9,797 nucleotides of DNA from Oscillospiraceae bacterium (GTDB lineage Bacteria; Bacillota_A; Clostridia; Oscillospirales; Oscillospiraceae): contig JAFYVA010000126.1 of NCBI GenBank assembly GCA_017549325.1, positions 1-9,797 on the forward strand, read 5' to 3'. A program made the position numbers and the translations under genes. Below the pieces are notes generated by a model. The model was not told the origin of the DNA, searched no databases, and saw only the letters and a program-made list of their open reading frames with translations. Positions 1 through 6,015 of this stretch are shown here, piece by piece (position 1 is the first letter of the stretch; every line of letters starts with the position of its first letter).

Positions 1-811
1 TCTTCTCGATCATGAGGGTATCGTTGTTCTGCAGCAGACGGGTCTGGGGGCCCATCTGGACAGAGATCATGCGCGTCAGCTCCAGATCGTGGAGCTTCTT
101 CTCAAAGCGCTCGCACAGCTGGACATAGTCGTTGTAAGCCTGTGCATCCTCGGCAAGGCCGGAGGCCTCTGCCTTCTTGCGCATCTCCTCCAGCTCACCG
201 GCACGGACATCGGCAAGACGCTTCTTACCGGCGAGGATGTACATGGTCAGTTCCTTATAGTACTTCAGGTTCAGCTCATACATCTGGTCGAACATAGCCA
301 CATCCTTCAGCAGGGTGATCTGATGGTTCTCCAGACTCTGGGCGATTTTGTCCACATTGGCCTCGACCTTGCTGTAGCGCGCCTTGAAGGCCTCCACGCT
401 CTCGCCAGCCTTGTAGAACAGGCCCTTGAGACCCTTGGGTTTCTCCAGCGCGGTAAAACCCTTCAGCTCCACCACCAGTCGGCTCAGATCGTTGCCGACC
501 TCGCCCAGATCCTTATTGCGCACGTTGCCCAGCGCACCCTCGGAGAAGGAGGCCACGCTCTTCTGTGCGGCGGCACCGTACTGCAGGATCTGGTTGGTAT
601 CGCGGATATCGATCTTCTTGGAAAACTCCTCGACGGCGGCCTTCTCCTCCTCCGTCAGCATGCTGTCATCCAGCACCACGGGCTCGACGGCCTTTTTCAC
701 TTCGGGAATGGCGGGAGTGGCGGGTGCTTCGGGGGTCAGGGTCAGTGCAGGCATCTCCACCGCAGTCTCGGTGGGGTTCAGCGTCAGCTGGGGGATCATA
801 TTCTCGCTCAT
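1..811 (-). CDS. telA: TelA/YaaN-family toxic anion resistance protein (C-terminus cut by window edge)
   Basis: The first 270 codons are visible; the rest lies beyond base 1. The start ATG (809-811) follows an AAAGGAAA Shine-Dalgarno about 8 bases upstream. Residues 1-45 are a disordered Pro/Thr/Glu-rich leader with two copies of a short motif (PQLTLNPTE at 7-15, PALTLTPEA at 21-29). From about residue 50 the protein is a soluble, long-helical, charged chain with no membrane segment, typical of the TelA family, which usually runs to about 350-400 residues. The family is named for tellurite resistance, but its biochemical role is poorly defined and resistance to anions or cell-envelope stress is family lore rather than something visible here. 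It lies 45 bases downstream of the XpaC-family gene, the pairing seen as xpaC-yaaN in Bacillus subtilis, so the two are co-transcribed. The family call rests on overall sequence resemblance plus this pairing. Confidence 0.85.
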   Translation of the reverse strand, partial: MSENMIPQLTLNPTETAVEMPALTLTPEAPATPAIPEVKKAVEPVVLDDSMLTEEEKAAVEEFSKKIDIRDTNQILQYGAAAQKSVASFSEGALGNVRNKDLGEVGNDLSRLVVELKGFTALEKPKGLKGLFYKAGESVEAFKARYSKVEANVDKIAQSLENHQITLLKDVAMFDQMYELNLKYYKELTMYILAGKKRLADVRAGELEEMRKKAEASGLAEDAQAYNDYVQLCERFEKKLHDLELTRMISVQMGPQTRLLQNNDTLMIEK

Positions 812-856
812 GTCGGTGTTTCCTTTCTTTTGTTTTATATACATCGTTTTTTGTTT

Positions 857-1570
857 TTACAGTTCCAGCGTGATCTCACCGGTGGACACCTGCACGGCAG
901 GCTGCTCAGCCGCCGCTTCCTGTTCCTTCACAGCCTGCTTGAGGCCGTCTTCGGTGATGCCCTCGCGGGCCAGCAGCTGCTCCATCACCACCATGTCGGT
1001 GGAGATGTCCAGCGCCTCGGCGGAGAAGAGGTTGTCCAGCTGCTTTTCAAAGGCAAGGAGAATGGTGGACATCATACGCTCCACGCGGGTCATGGTGGAG
1101 GTGATGTTCTCGCCCTCCACGCCCTGATCCTCCAGCGTGTCGTAGGCTCGCAGCACCTTCAGCGTGGTGGGGAGATAGTAGTTCATAAAGCGGCGGATGT
1201 CACCGAGCTTTTCCGGATGGCTCTCCACATGGTCGAAGATCCGCTGGGCCAGGATCTGCAGACGGACGATCTGCGCGGAGATGGTCTCGTTGGCGATGGC
1301 GGCATCCAGTGCCTTCATCTCCTCGATGGCAGCCTTGCCCTCGGCCAGCATCTTATCCAGTTCCTCGTTGCCGGTGGAGACAGGCTCTTCCTCCACTTCC
1401 TCCACCACATCCTTACAGAAGAGGCGGGCCACGATACCCACCACGGCAGTCGCCGCGATGGCCAGCAGGAAATGGGGCAGACGGTACAGCGGGAACAGCA
1501 GGGCATAGAGTACCCACGTTACCGCAACGGCGTACAGGGGTATGGCGGATTTTTTCACGATTTTCTTCAT
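857..1570 (-). CDS. xpaC: XpaC-family (5-bromo-4-chloroindolyl phosphate hydrolysis) membrane protein
   Basis: This 237-residue protein starts at ATG 1568-1570 behind a GGAGGG Shine-Dalgarno. Residues about 9-29 and 31-51 form two hydrophobic membrane helices, followed by an acidic stretch (VVEEVEEEP) and a long cytoplasmic helical domain. The segment RRFMNYYLPTTLKVLRAY (about residues 125-142) is the most recognisable block of the XpaC family. Members are annotated as hydrolysing 5-bromo-4-chloroindolyl phosphate after the original Bacillus phenotype, but no catalytic phosphatase motif is visible, so enzymatic activity should not be assumed. Its tail ends in TGEITLEL, echoing the LTL motifs at the start of the TelA protein encoded just downstream. 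It is the first gene of a two-gene operon with telA, driven by a strong promoter about 40 bases upstream. It probably acts at the membrane as partner of TelA (inference). Confidence 0.88.
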   Translation of the reverse strand: MKKIVKKSAIPLYAVAVTWVLYALLFPLYRLPHFLLAIAATAVVGIVARLFCKDVVEEVEEEPVSTGNEELDKMLAEGKAAIEEMKALDAAIANETISAQIVRLQILAQRIFDHVESHPEKLGDIRRFMNYYLPTTLKVLRAYDTLEDQGVEGENITSTMTRVERMMSTILLAFEKQLDNLFSAEALDISTDMVVMEQLLAREGITEDGLKQAVKEQEAAAEQPAVQVSTGEITLEL

Positions 1571-1608
1571 GTCCGACCCTCCGTTTTTCAGTATTTCGTA
1601 TTGTGGAC

Positions 1609-1637
1609 ATTATAAACTATCCGCTAGTTTCGGTCAA
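1609..1637 (-). promoter_or_regulatory. Sigma-A promoter of the xpaC-telA operon
   Basis: Reading the minus strand, -35 TTGACC (1632-1637) and a perfect -10 TATAAT (1609-1614) are separated by exactly 17 bases. Transcription would start near 1602, giving a leader of about 30 bases before the xpaC start codon. The -35 box sits directly against the T-tract of the upstream gene's terminator. Confidence 0.85.
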
Positions 1638-1638
1638 G

Positions 1639-1663
1639 AAAAAAGAGGCGGCCGCGCCGCCTC
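1639..1663 (-). terminator. Rho-independent terminator of the DUF6512-type gene
   Basis: An 8-bp perfect GC-rich stem (GAGGCGGC at 1645-1652 pairing with GCCGCCTC at 1656-1663, 3-base loop) is followed on the minus strand by six T residues (1639-1644). It lies 11 bases after the stop codon of the upstream minus-strand gene. Confidence 0.88.
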
Positions 1664-1674
1664 CTTCTCCGCTT

Positions 1675-2220
1675 TTACAGTTCGTTCACAATCCCCGTTT
1701 GCCCCGTCTGCGAGTCGGTGAACAGGGGGATTTCCGGCGGCGAATATGTCCAATACACCGCAAGTCCCAGCAGTGTCAGCAGCACCGCTCCGCCCAGAAC
1801 CGACCAGATCGCGCCCTGCAGCCGCCCATTATCCAACAGCCGCCACGAGATGAAAAAGGCCAGCAGTACCGCCAGTTGAAAGATGATGATATTGAGGATG
1901 GCCACATTGGCGCCGCTGCTGCCCACATAGGTATAGTAGGCCGCAGGGATGCACAGCACCCCCGCCAACAGCGCCGCCGCGCGGGGCGCCAGTACGCGGA
2001 TGCGGATGCGGCGCATCGCCAGCGCTTCCACCGCCGACCACAGCACCCACGGCACGATCAGCAGTTTCAGGTGTTCCCACACCGACTCGTTGACGGCGGC
2101 AATGGCACCCACCAGTTCGTTCTCCCCCGACCAATCAAATACGAAGTGGAAGAGATTGCCCCAGAGAAGGACGAAAAACAACCCCGCTACTTCCCATTTG
2201 CGCCATGCTCTGTCGATCAT
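1675..2220 (-). CDS. DUF6512-type small integral membrane protein
   Basis: I place the start at ATG 2218-2220, giving 181 residues, because AGGAGGT (2226-2232) lies 5 bases upstream. An in-frame ATG 36 bases earlier (2254-2256) has no such site and would put the Shine-Dalgarno inside the gene. About five membrane helices are visible (residues about 11-28, 52-69, 80-100, 107-127, 137-157). The conserved-looking blocks are GNLFHFVFDW (21-30), NESVWEHLKL (44-53) between the first two helices, and YSPPEIPLFTD (159-169) after the last. These match my memory of the uncharacterised DUF6512 family, which occurs in Clostridia and has no known function. No enzyme motif is evident. It appears to be a single-gene unit with terminators on both sides. 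The promoter is not clear: a TATATT at 2277-2282 lacks a convincing -35. Confidence 0.8.
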   Translation of the reverse strand: MIDRAWRKWEVAGLFFVLLWGNLFHFVFDWSGENELVGAIAAVNESVWEHLKLLIVPWVLWSAVEALAMRRIRIRVLAPRAAALLAGVLCIPAAYYTYVGSSGANVAILNIIIFQLAVLLAFFISWRLLDNGRLQGAIWSVLGGAVLLTLLGLAVYWTYSPPEIPLFTDSQTGQTGIVNEL

Positions 2221-2344
2221 TCCGCACCTCCTGCACACCGCGGTATTCTCTCCCATTGTATACAGAACAGCGGCGAAATATACGCTCTCCCCTGCAAAAA
2301 TGATTACATTTCGTATTATTGCGACAGCATATTACAATCCGGAA

Positions 2345-2379
2345 TAAAAAACACCCGGTCTCACAGGGAGACCGGGTGT
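2345..2379 (-). terminator. Rho-independent terminator after the TRAP operon
   Basis: A perfect 12-bp stem (ACACCCGGTCTC at 2351-2362 with GAGACCGGGTGT at 2368-2379, 5-base loop) is followed on the minus strand by a run of six T residues (2346-2351, overlapping the stem end). It lies about 25 bases past the permease stop codon and isolates the TRAP operon from the downstream membrane protein gene. Confidence 0.92.
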
Positions 2380-2403
2380 CATTCGAATTGGAGATGCGTT
2401 GTT

Positions 2404-4401
2404 TTAGGCGGCAGTAACCGTCTCTTTCTTTGCGGTGAAGAACTGGAACAGTACCACCAGCACCAGCACAGCCAGACCGATCAGGTCGGTGGCAAGGCCG
2501 GGGATCATCATGCACAGACCGCCGGCGATCAGCACGAGGCGAAGCACTGCGGGGATGTGGCGGAAGAGGAAGCCGTTGAGACCGGCTGCCACACAGAAGA
2601 TACCCAGCAGGGCGCTGACACCGATCAGCAGCACGGAGCCGATACCGGAAACACCCACGAACAGCATAGCGGGACTGTAGGCAAAGATATAGGGCACAAT
2701 GAAAGCGGCGATGGCCAGCTTCGTTGCCGTAACACCCGTCTTCATGGGGTTGGACTTGGCGATTGCGGAACCGGCGTAGGCAGCCAGTGCCACGGGAGGC
2801 GTAATGTCAGCCACGATGCCGAAGTAGAACACGAAGAAGTGTGCAGCCACGGCGGGCAGACCCAGCTGGATCAGGATGGGAGCGCAGGTGGAGGCCATGA
2901 TGCAGTAGTTGGCGGTAGTGGGCACGCCCATACCCAGCACGATGCAGCACAGCATGGTGAGCACCAGACCGATGAAGATGGTGTCGCCTGCCAGATTGAC
3001 GATGGCGTTGATGAGGGTGGAGGCCAGACCGGTCACGGTGATGCAGCCGGCAATGAGACCGGCCATACCGCAGGCCACGGCCACGGTGACGGCGCCCTTG
3101 GCACCGGCTTCCAGAGCATCCACGATCTTGGTAAAGTTCAAACGGTCATCACCGTTGAGGAAGCCAACGATAATGGCAGCAGCAATAGACACAGCAGCGG
3201 AGAACTGCATGGTACGGGCGCCGGAGGAAACCAGCCACACCAGCAGCACCAGAGGAATGATCAGATAGACCTTCTTCAGCAGGGACATCCAAGTGGGCAG
3301 TTCCTTCTTGTCGATGCCCTTCAGGCCCAGCTTCTTGGCCTCCAGATGGACGGCGATGAAGATACCGGCGAAATAGAGGATGGCGGGCAGAATGGCCTTG
3401 GCAGCCACCTGCATATAGGGCAGATCCATGTACTCAGCCATCAGGAAGGCGGCAGCGCCCATGATGGGGGGCATGATCTGGCCGCCGGTGGAGGCAGCAG
3501 CCTCAACGGCGCCGGCGAACTCGGGCTTGTAACCGGTCTTTTTCATCATGGGGATGGTGACAGAACCGGTGGTCACGGTGTTGCCCACGGAGGAGCCGGA
3601 CACCATGCCGCACAGAGCCGAGGAGATAACCGCCACCTTGGCGGGGCCGCCGGAGGACCAGCCGGCCACCTTATTGGCCAGCGCGATGAAGAAGTTGGCA
3701 ATACCGGTGCGCTCGAGGAAGGCACCGAAGATGATAAACAGGATGATGTAGGTATAGCACACATTCACCGGCGTACCGATGACACCGGAGGTGGTGTAGA
3801 AGAGCTTGTAGATGATGGTGTTCAGAGAGAGCATCAGATTCTCGCCGAAGCTCATGAAACCGAAGTTCCAGCTCATCTGGTTATAGAAGGTATACACCAG
3901 CAGCACACCCACCACGCAGAGGATGGGCAGACCCACACAGCGGCGGCACAGCTCCGCCAGCACCAGCAGACCGATAATACCGATGACCACGTGGATCGTC
4001 TCGATACGGGTGGCCAGCTTGATGATGGTCATGGCGTTGAAGGCGAAGTAGAGGAACGAGCCGGCACCCAGCACCATCAGCACGATGTCGTACCAGGGGA
4101 CGAAGTTCACATGCTGAGAACCCTTCTTGGCAGGATAGATCAGGAAACCGATGATGATGATAAAGGCCAGGAAACGGGCCAGCTTGGTCTCGGGCAGCTC
4201 AACGCTGAACAGGGTCATGGCGATGCAGTACAGGGAGAACAGGGCCATCAGGATACGGATGACCTTCTTGGGAATGCCATCCCAGTATCGGGTTGCGGAT
4301 TCGCGGTCATATTTCCGCATCACCGCATCAAGGTCTGCTGCGCTGTCGTGGTGATTGACTTCCACGGCCTCGTCGACCTTTTTCTTCTTAAACAAGCTCA
4401 T
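2404..4401 (-). CDS. TRAP transporter fused permease subunit (4TM/12TM, DctQM-like), TAXI type
   Basis: This 665-residue inner-membrane protein is the fused small and large membrane subunit of a tripartite ATP-independent periplasmic-type transporter, which couples substrate uptake to an ion gradient (usually sodium). Start ATG 4399-4401 follows AGGAG 9 bases upstream. Residues 1-45 are a hydrophilic N-terminal extension; about four helices follow (to about residue 165, the DctQ-like part), then the DctM-like transport core. Signature blocks are SGSSVGNTVTTGS (about 267-279), GGQIMPPIMG (about 306-315), LGMGVPTT (about 489-496) and DITPPVALAAYAG (about 528-540), the two inverted-repeat halves of the transport domain. 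The C-terminal 100 residues add further hydrophobic helices, as in other TAXI-linked fused permeases. Length fits the family (about 630-680). It is 130 bases downstream of its solute receptor and shares its promoter. Substrate cannot be read from the sequence; C4-dicarboxylates or amino acids such as glutamate are known for relatives. Confidence 0.95.
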   Translation of the reverse strand: MSLFKKKKVDEAVEVNHHDSAADLDAVMRKYDRESATRYWDGIPKKVIRILMALFSLYCIAMTLFSVELPETKLARFLAFIIIIGFLIYPAKKGSQHVNFVPWYDIVLMVLGAGSFLYFAFNAMTIIKLATRIETIHVVIGIIGLLVLAELCRRCVGLPILCVVGVLLVYTFYNQMSWNFGFMSFGENLMLSLNTIIYKLFYTTSGVIGTPVNVCYTYIILFIIFGAFLERTGIANFFIALANKVAGWSSGGPAKVAVISSALCGMVSGSSVGNTVTTGSVTIPMMKKTGYKPEFAGAVEAAASTGGQIMPPIMGAAAFLMAEYMDLPYMQVAAKAILPAILYFAGIFIAVHLEAKKLGLKGIDKKELPTWMSLLKKVYLIIPLVLLVWLVSSGARTMQFSAAVSIAAAIIVGFLNGDDRLNFTKIVDALEAGAKGAVTVAVACGMAGLIAGCITVTGLASTLINAIVNLAGDTIFIGLVLTMLCCIVLGMGVPTTANYCIMASTCAPILIQLGLPAVAAHFFVFYFGIVADITPPVALAAYAGSAIAKSNPMKTGVTATKLAIAAFIVPYIFAYSPAMLFVGVSGIGSVLLIGVSALLGIFCVAAGLNGFLFRHIPAVLRLVLIAGGLCMMIPGLATDLIGLAVLVLVVLFQFFTAKKETVTAA

Positions 4402-4443
4402 GTATTTTTCTCCTAATTCGAAATTTGCAAATGAACGCGCGAG

Positions 4444-4471
4444 GACTACGGCGGGAGATCCCGCCGTAGTC
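4444..4471 (-). promoter_or_regulatory. Strong intercistronic hairpin between receptor and permease genes
   Basis: A perfect 12-bp GC-rich stem (GACTACGGCGGG at 4444-4455, CCCGCCGTAGTC at 4460-4471, 4-base loop) sits in the 130-base gap. On the minus (transcribed) strand no T-tract follows, so it is not a standard terminator. Such hairpins after solute receptor genes often protect the upstream message or partly attenuate the downstream gene, so that the receptor is made in excess over the permease; that role here is inference. Confidence 0.7.
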
Positions 4472-4491
4472 TCGGAAGTTTCTATTCTTTA

Positions 4492-4508
4492 CCCGTGACG
4501 GACACGGG
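4492..4508 (-). promoter_or_regulatory. Minor hairpin just after the TAXI receptor stop codon
   Basis: A 6-bp stem (CCCGTG at 4492-4497, CACGGG at 4503-4508, 5-base loop) lies 23 bases beyond the stop codon of the receptor gene. On the transcribed strand it is followed by an A-rich stretch, not T residues. It may act together with the larger hairpin downstream; alone it is weak evidence. Confidence 0.4.
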
Positions 4509-4531
4509 CTCATCAAAACCGCGCTAAGGAT

Positions 4532-5527
4532 TTAGCCGGCGACGGTGATGCCCTTCTCAGCGAAGTACTTGGCAGCGCCGGGATGATAGGGCACGGAGGT
4601 GATGGAAGCACCGTAGGCCAGATCGATCTCACCGTACTTGGCGTGGGTGGAGACCAGATCAGCGGCGTTGTTGAAGATGTCAGCGGTCAGAGCATAGATG
4701 GCATCCTCGGGCATATCGTTGCGGGCCAGCAGCACGGCGCCGACGGCGACGGTGGTGACATCCTCAGCCTGGCCGTTGTAGGTGCCGGCGGGGATCACGT
4801 TCTTGGCATAGTAGGGGGAGGCAGCCAGCAGCTTGTCAACGTTCTCATCCTCGATGGAGACGAGGTAAGCATCCTTGGTGGTAGCCAGCTCCACGATAGC
4901 GGTGGTGGGAGCGCCGGAGACCACGAAAGCGGCGTCGATCTGGCCGTCCTTCAGAGCGTTGGCGCTGTCACCGAAGCCCTGATAGGTGGGGATGATGTCA
5001 GCCTCGGTCAGGCCGTAGCAGCCCAGAACATCGATGGCGTTGAAGTACACACCGGAACCGGCAGCACCGATGGAGACACGCTTACCGGCCAGGTCAGCGA
5101 CGGTCTTGATGGTGGGATCGCAGGTAACGATCTGGACCTGCTCCATGTACAGAGCGCCAACGGTGGAGAAGCAATCCACAGCGCCGGTCTCGGCGAACAG
5201 GTTGGTACCGGCATAGGCATAAGCCATAACGTCGGACTGGCAGAAGGCCAGCTCAGCGGTCTTGGCCTGCAGCTGCTCAACGTTGGCCTGAGAGCCGTTA
5301 CCCACAACACCGATCACTTCGATGCCGGCGTTATTGGTAGCATGCTGGGCGATGGTGCCGCCGAAAGCGTAGTAGGTGCCGGACTCACCGCCGGTCACGA
5401 AACGCATCTTGGTAGCAGCGGGAGCTGCGCCGTCGTTGCTGCCGTCAGCAGCAGGAGCCTTGGCGCCGCAGGCGACCAGAGACAGGGCCATCACGAGGGC
5501 CAGAACCAGAGCCAAAAACTTTTTCAT
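4532..5527 (-). CDS. TAXI family TRAP transporter solute-binding lipoprotein
   Basis: I place the start at ATG 5525-5527 (331 residues): AGGAGA lies upstream at the right distance and the protein then begins with a classic lipoprotein signal, MKK plus a hydrophobic run and lipobox LVAC with the lipidated Cys at residue 20. A longer in-frame version from 5578 would add 17 non-signal residues and bury the signal. A Gly/Ala/Asp linker (21-40) leads into the receptor fold. TAXI hallmarks are TGGESGTYYAFGG (45-57), GNGSQANVEQLQ (77-88), ELAFCQSDVMAYAY (92-105), VSIGAAGSG (151-159), GFGDSANALKDGQIDAAFVVSGAP (184-207) and VPYHPGAAKYFAEKG (312-326). It captures the substrate outside the membrane and delivers it to the fused permease encoded next. 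As a lipoprotein in a presumed Gram-positive it would be anchored to the outer face of the cytoplasmic membrane. First gene of the operon. The ligand is unknown. Confidence 0.95.
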   Translation of the reverse strand: MKKFLALVLALVMALSLVACGAKAPAADGSNDGAAPAATKMRFVTGGESGTYYAFGGTIAQHATNNAGIEVIGVVGNGSQANVEQLQAKTAELAFCQSDVMAYAYAGTNLFAETGAVDCFSTVGALYMEQVQIVTCDPTIKTVADLAGKRVSIGAAGSGVYFNAIDVLGCYGLTEADIIPTYQGFGDSANALKDGQIDAAFVVSGAPTTAIVELATTKDAYLVSIEDENVDKLLAASPYYAKNVIPAGTYNGQAEDVTTVAVGAVLLARNDMPEDAIYALTADIFNNAADLVSTHAKYGEIDLAYGASITSVPYHPGAAKYFAEKGITVAG

Positions 5528-5558
5528 AACAGTATCTCTCCTTGCGAAACAGAATATT

Positions 5559-5571
5559 GCGGGAAACCCGC
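5559..5571 (-). promoter_or_regulatory. Small hairpin in the TRAP operon leader
   Basis: GCGGG (5559-5563) pairs with CCCGC (5567-5571) across a 3-base loop in the roughly 80-base untranslated leader between the promoter and the receptor Shine-Dalgarno. It is short and may be fortuitous; I see no riboswitch architecture. Confidence 0.3.
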
Positions 5572-5611
5572 TTGCCACCGGACTCGGCGGCTTTTTTCTT
5601 TCGATGGTCGT

Positions 5612-5640
5612 ATTATACTCCCTAACATTTTATTTTGCAA
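5612..5640 (-). promoter_or_regulatory. Sigma-A promoter of the TRAP transporter operon
   Basis: On the minus strand, -35 TTGCAA (5635-5640) and -10 TATAAT (5612-5617) are exactly 17 bases apart. Transcription would begin near 5605, giving a leader of about 78 bases. Upstream of the -35 box the minus strand is rich in A-tracts, as expected of an UP-like element. Confidence 0.82.
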
Positions 5641-5788
5641 GTCCTAATTTTACAAATTTCATTTTTATTTTTTATGTTTTCTGTTTTCGTCTTTTTCACC
5701 ACCCAAAACTCCATATTTTTACAACATTTTCGCGTATATCCCATTTCTCACTAAAGAATCGCCTCTCTCATTTTGCAAGCTTTCCGTT

Positions 5789-5806
5789 CAAAAATTGCAA
5801 TTTTTG
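5789..5806. promoter_or_regulatory. 18-bp perfect palindrome, candidate operator
   Basis: CAAAAATTGCAATTTTTG reads identically on both strands with no spacer. Its place in a divergent intergenic region, about 150 bases upstream of the TRAP -35 box and about 210 bases before the orphan start codon, fits a site for a dimeric regulator, but the AT-rich surroundings raise the chance of such palindromes arising without function. No regulator gene is in the window. Confidence 0.35.
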
Positions 5807-5979
5807 GGTTTTCTCTTGCATTTTTCATTTTTCCGCCGCCGCCATCGCCTTTCGCTCCGCGGAAAAAACAAAATTTTTCATATTTTTCACTGCCTCCGGT
5901 GAAACCTTTTTTCGCTTTTGAGGGTATTGTTGATAGCGGGTGCGACACGCTGTCCACCCCACCGAATCCCATCTATTAC

Positions 5980-5996
5980 AAGGGGACGATCCCCTT
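5980..5996 (+). promoter_or_regulatory. Hairpin immediately upstream of the orphan gene's ribosome binding site
   Basis: AAGGGGA (5980-5986) pairs with TCCCCTT (5990-5996) around a CGA loop and is followed by TTAT and then the Shine-Dalgarno AGGAGG at 6002-6007. It could act as a weak terminator, a 5' end stabiliser or a modulator of ribosome loading; the sequence alone cannot decide. Confidence 0.45.
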
Positions 5997-6015
5997 TTAT
6001 CAGGAGGTACACCGT

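Larger units (their letters stand above)
5641..6015. other. AT-rich divergent intergenic region
   Basis: This 375-base stretch between the TRAP promoter and the plus-strand orphan gene is strikingly T-rich on the plus strand, with many runs of 4-6 T residues, in contrast to the GC-rich genes on both sides. I see no conserved small protein in it: the open frames that cross it have no ribosome binding site and low-complexity Phe/Lys/Pro composition. It must contain the promoter of the plus-strand gene, but no convincing -35/-10 pair could be identified. It contains an 18-bp palindrome and a hairpin beside the orphan gene's Shine-Dalgarno, listed separately. Confidence 0.6.

Noticed and set aside
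89..1615. 508-codon plus-strand open frame opposite telA and xpaC
   Set aside because: Leu/His/Gly-rich antisense translation with no start signals; the minus-strand pair is well supported.
2254..2282. TATACAAT and TATATT as -10 boxes for the DUF6512-type gene
   Set aside because: Neither has a recognisable -35 box at 16-18 bases, so no promoter was annotated.
1309..4416. 1035-codon plus-strand open frame opposite the permease, DUF6512-type and xpaC genes
   Set aside because: Its translation is an implausible His/Gln/Gly/Asp-rich string and it crosses three minus-strand genes with clear homology, two terminators and a promoter.
4583..5647. 354-codon Gly/Val/Ser-rich plus-strand open frame
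   Set aside because: Antisense shadow of the TAXI receptor gene; it overlaps that gene's promoter and has no ribosome binding site.
5885..5904. Inverted repeat TTTCAC/GTGAAA followed by T residues
   Set aside because: The stem is only 6 bp with an 8-base loop and no gene ends nearby on the plus strand, so a terminator call is not supported.
5880..6000. Possible plus-strand promoters for the orphan gene (for example TGTCCA at about 5951 with TATTAC at about 5974)
   Set aside because: All candidates match the consensus poorly in at least one box; none is strong enough to annotate.
5773..6015. 81-codon N-terminal extension of the orphan protein
   Set aside because: It is low-complexity sequence from T-rich intergenic DNA, while a good AGGAGG site sits just before the ATG at 6016.
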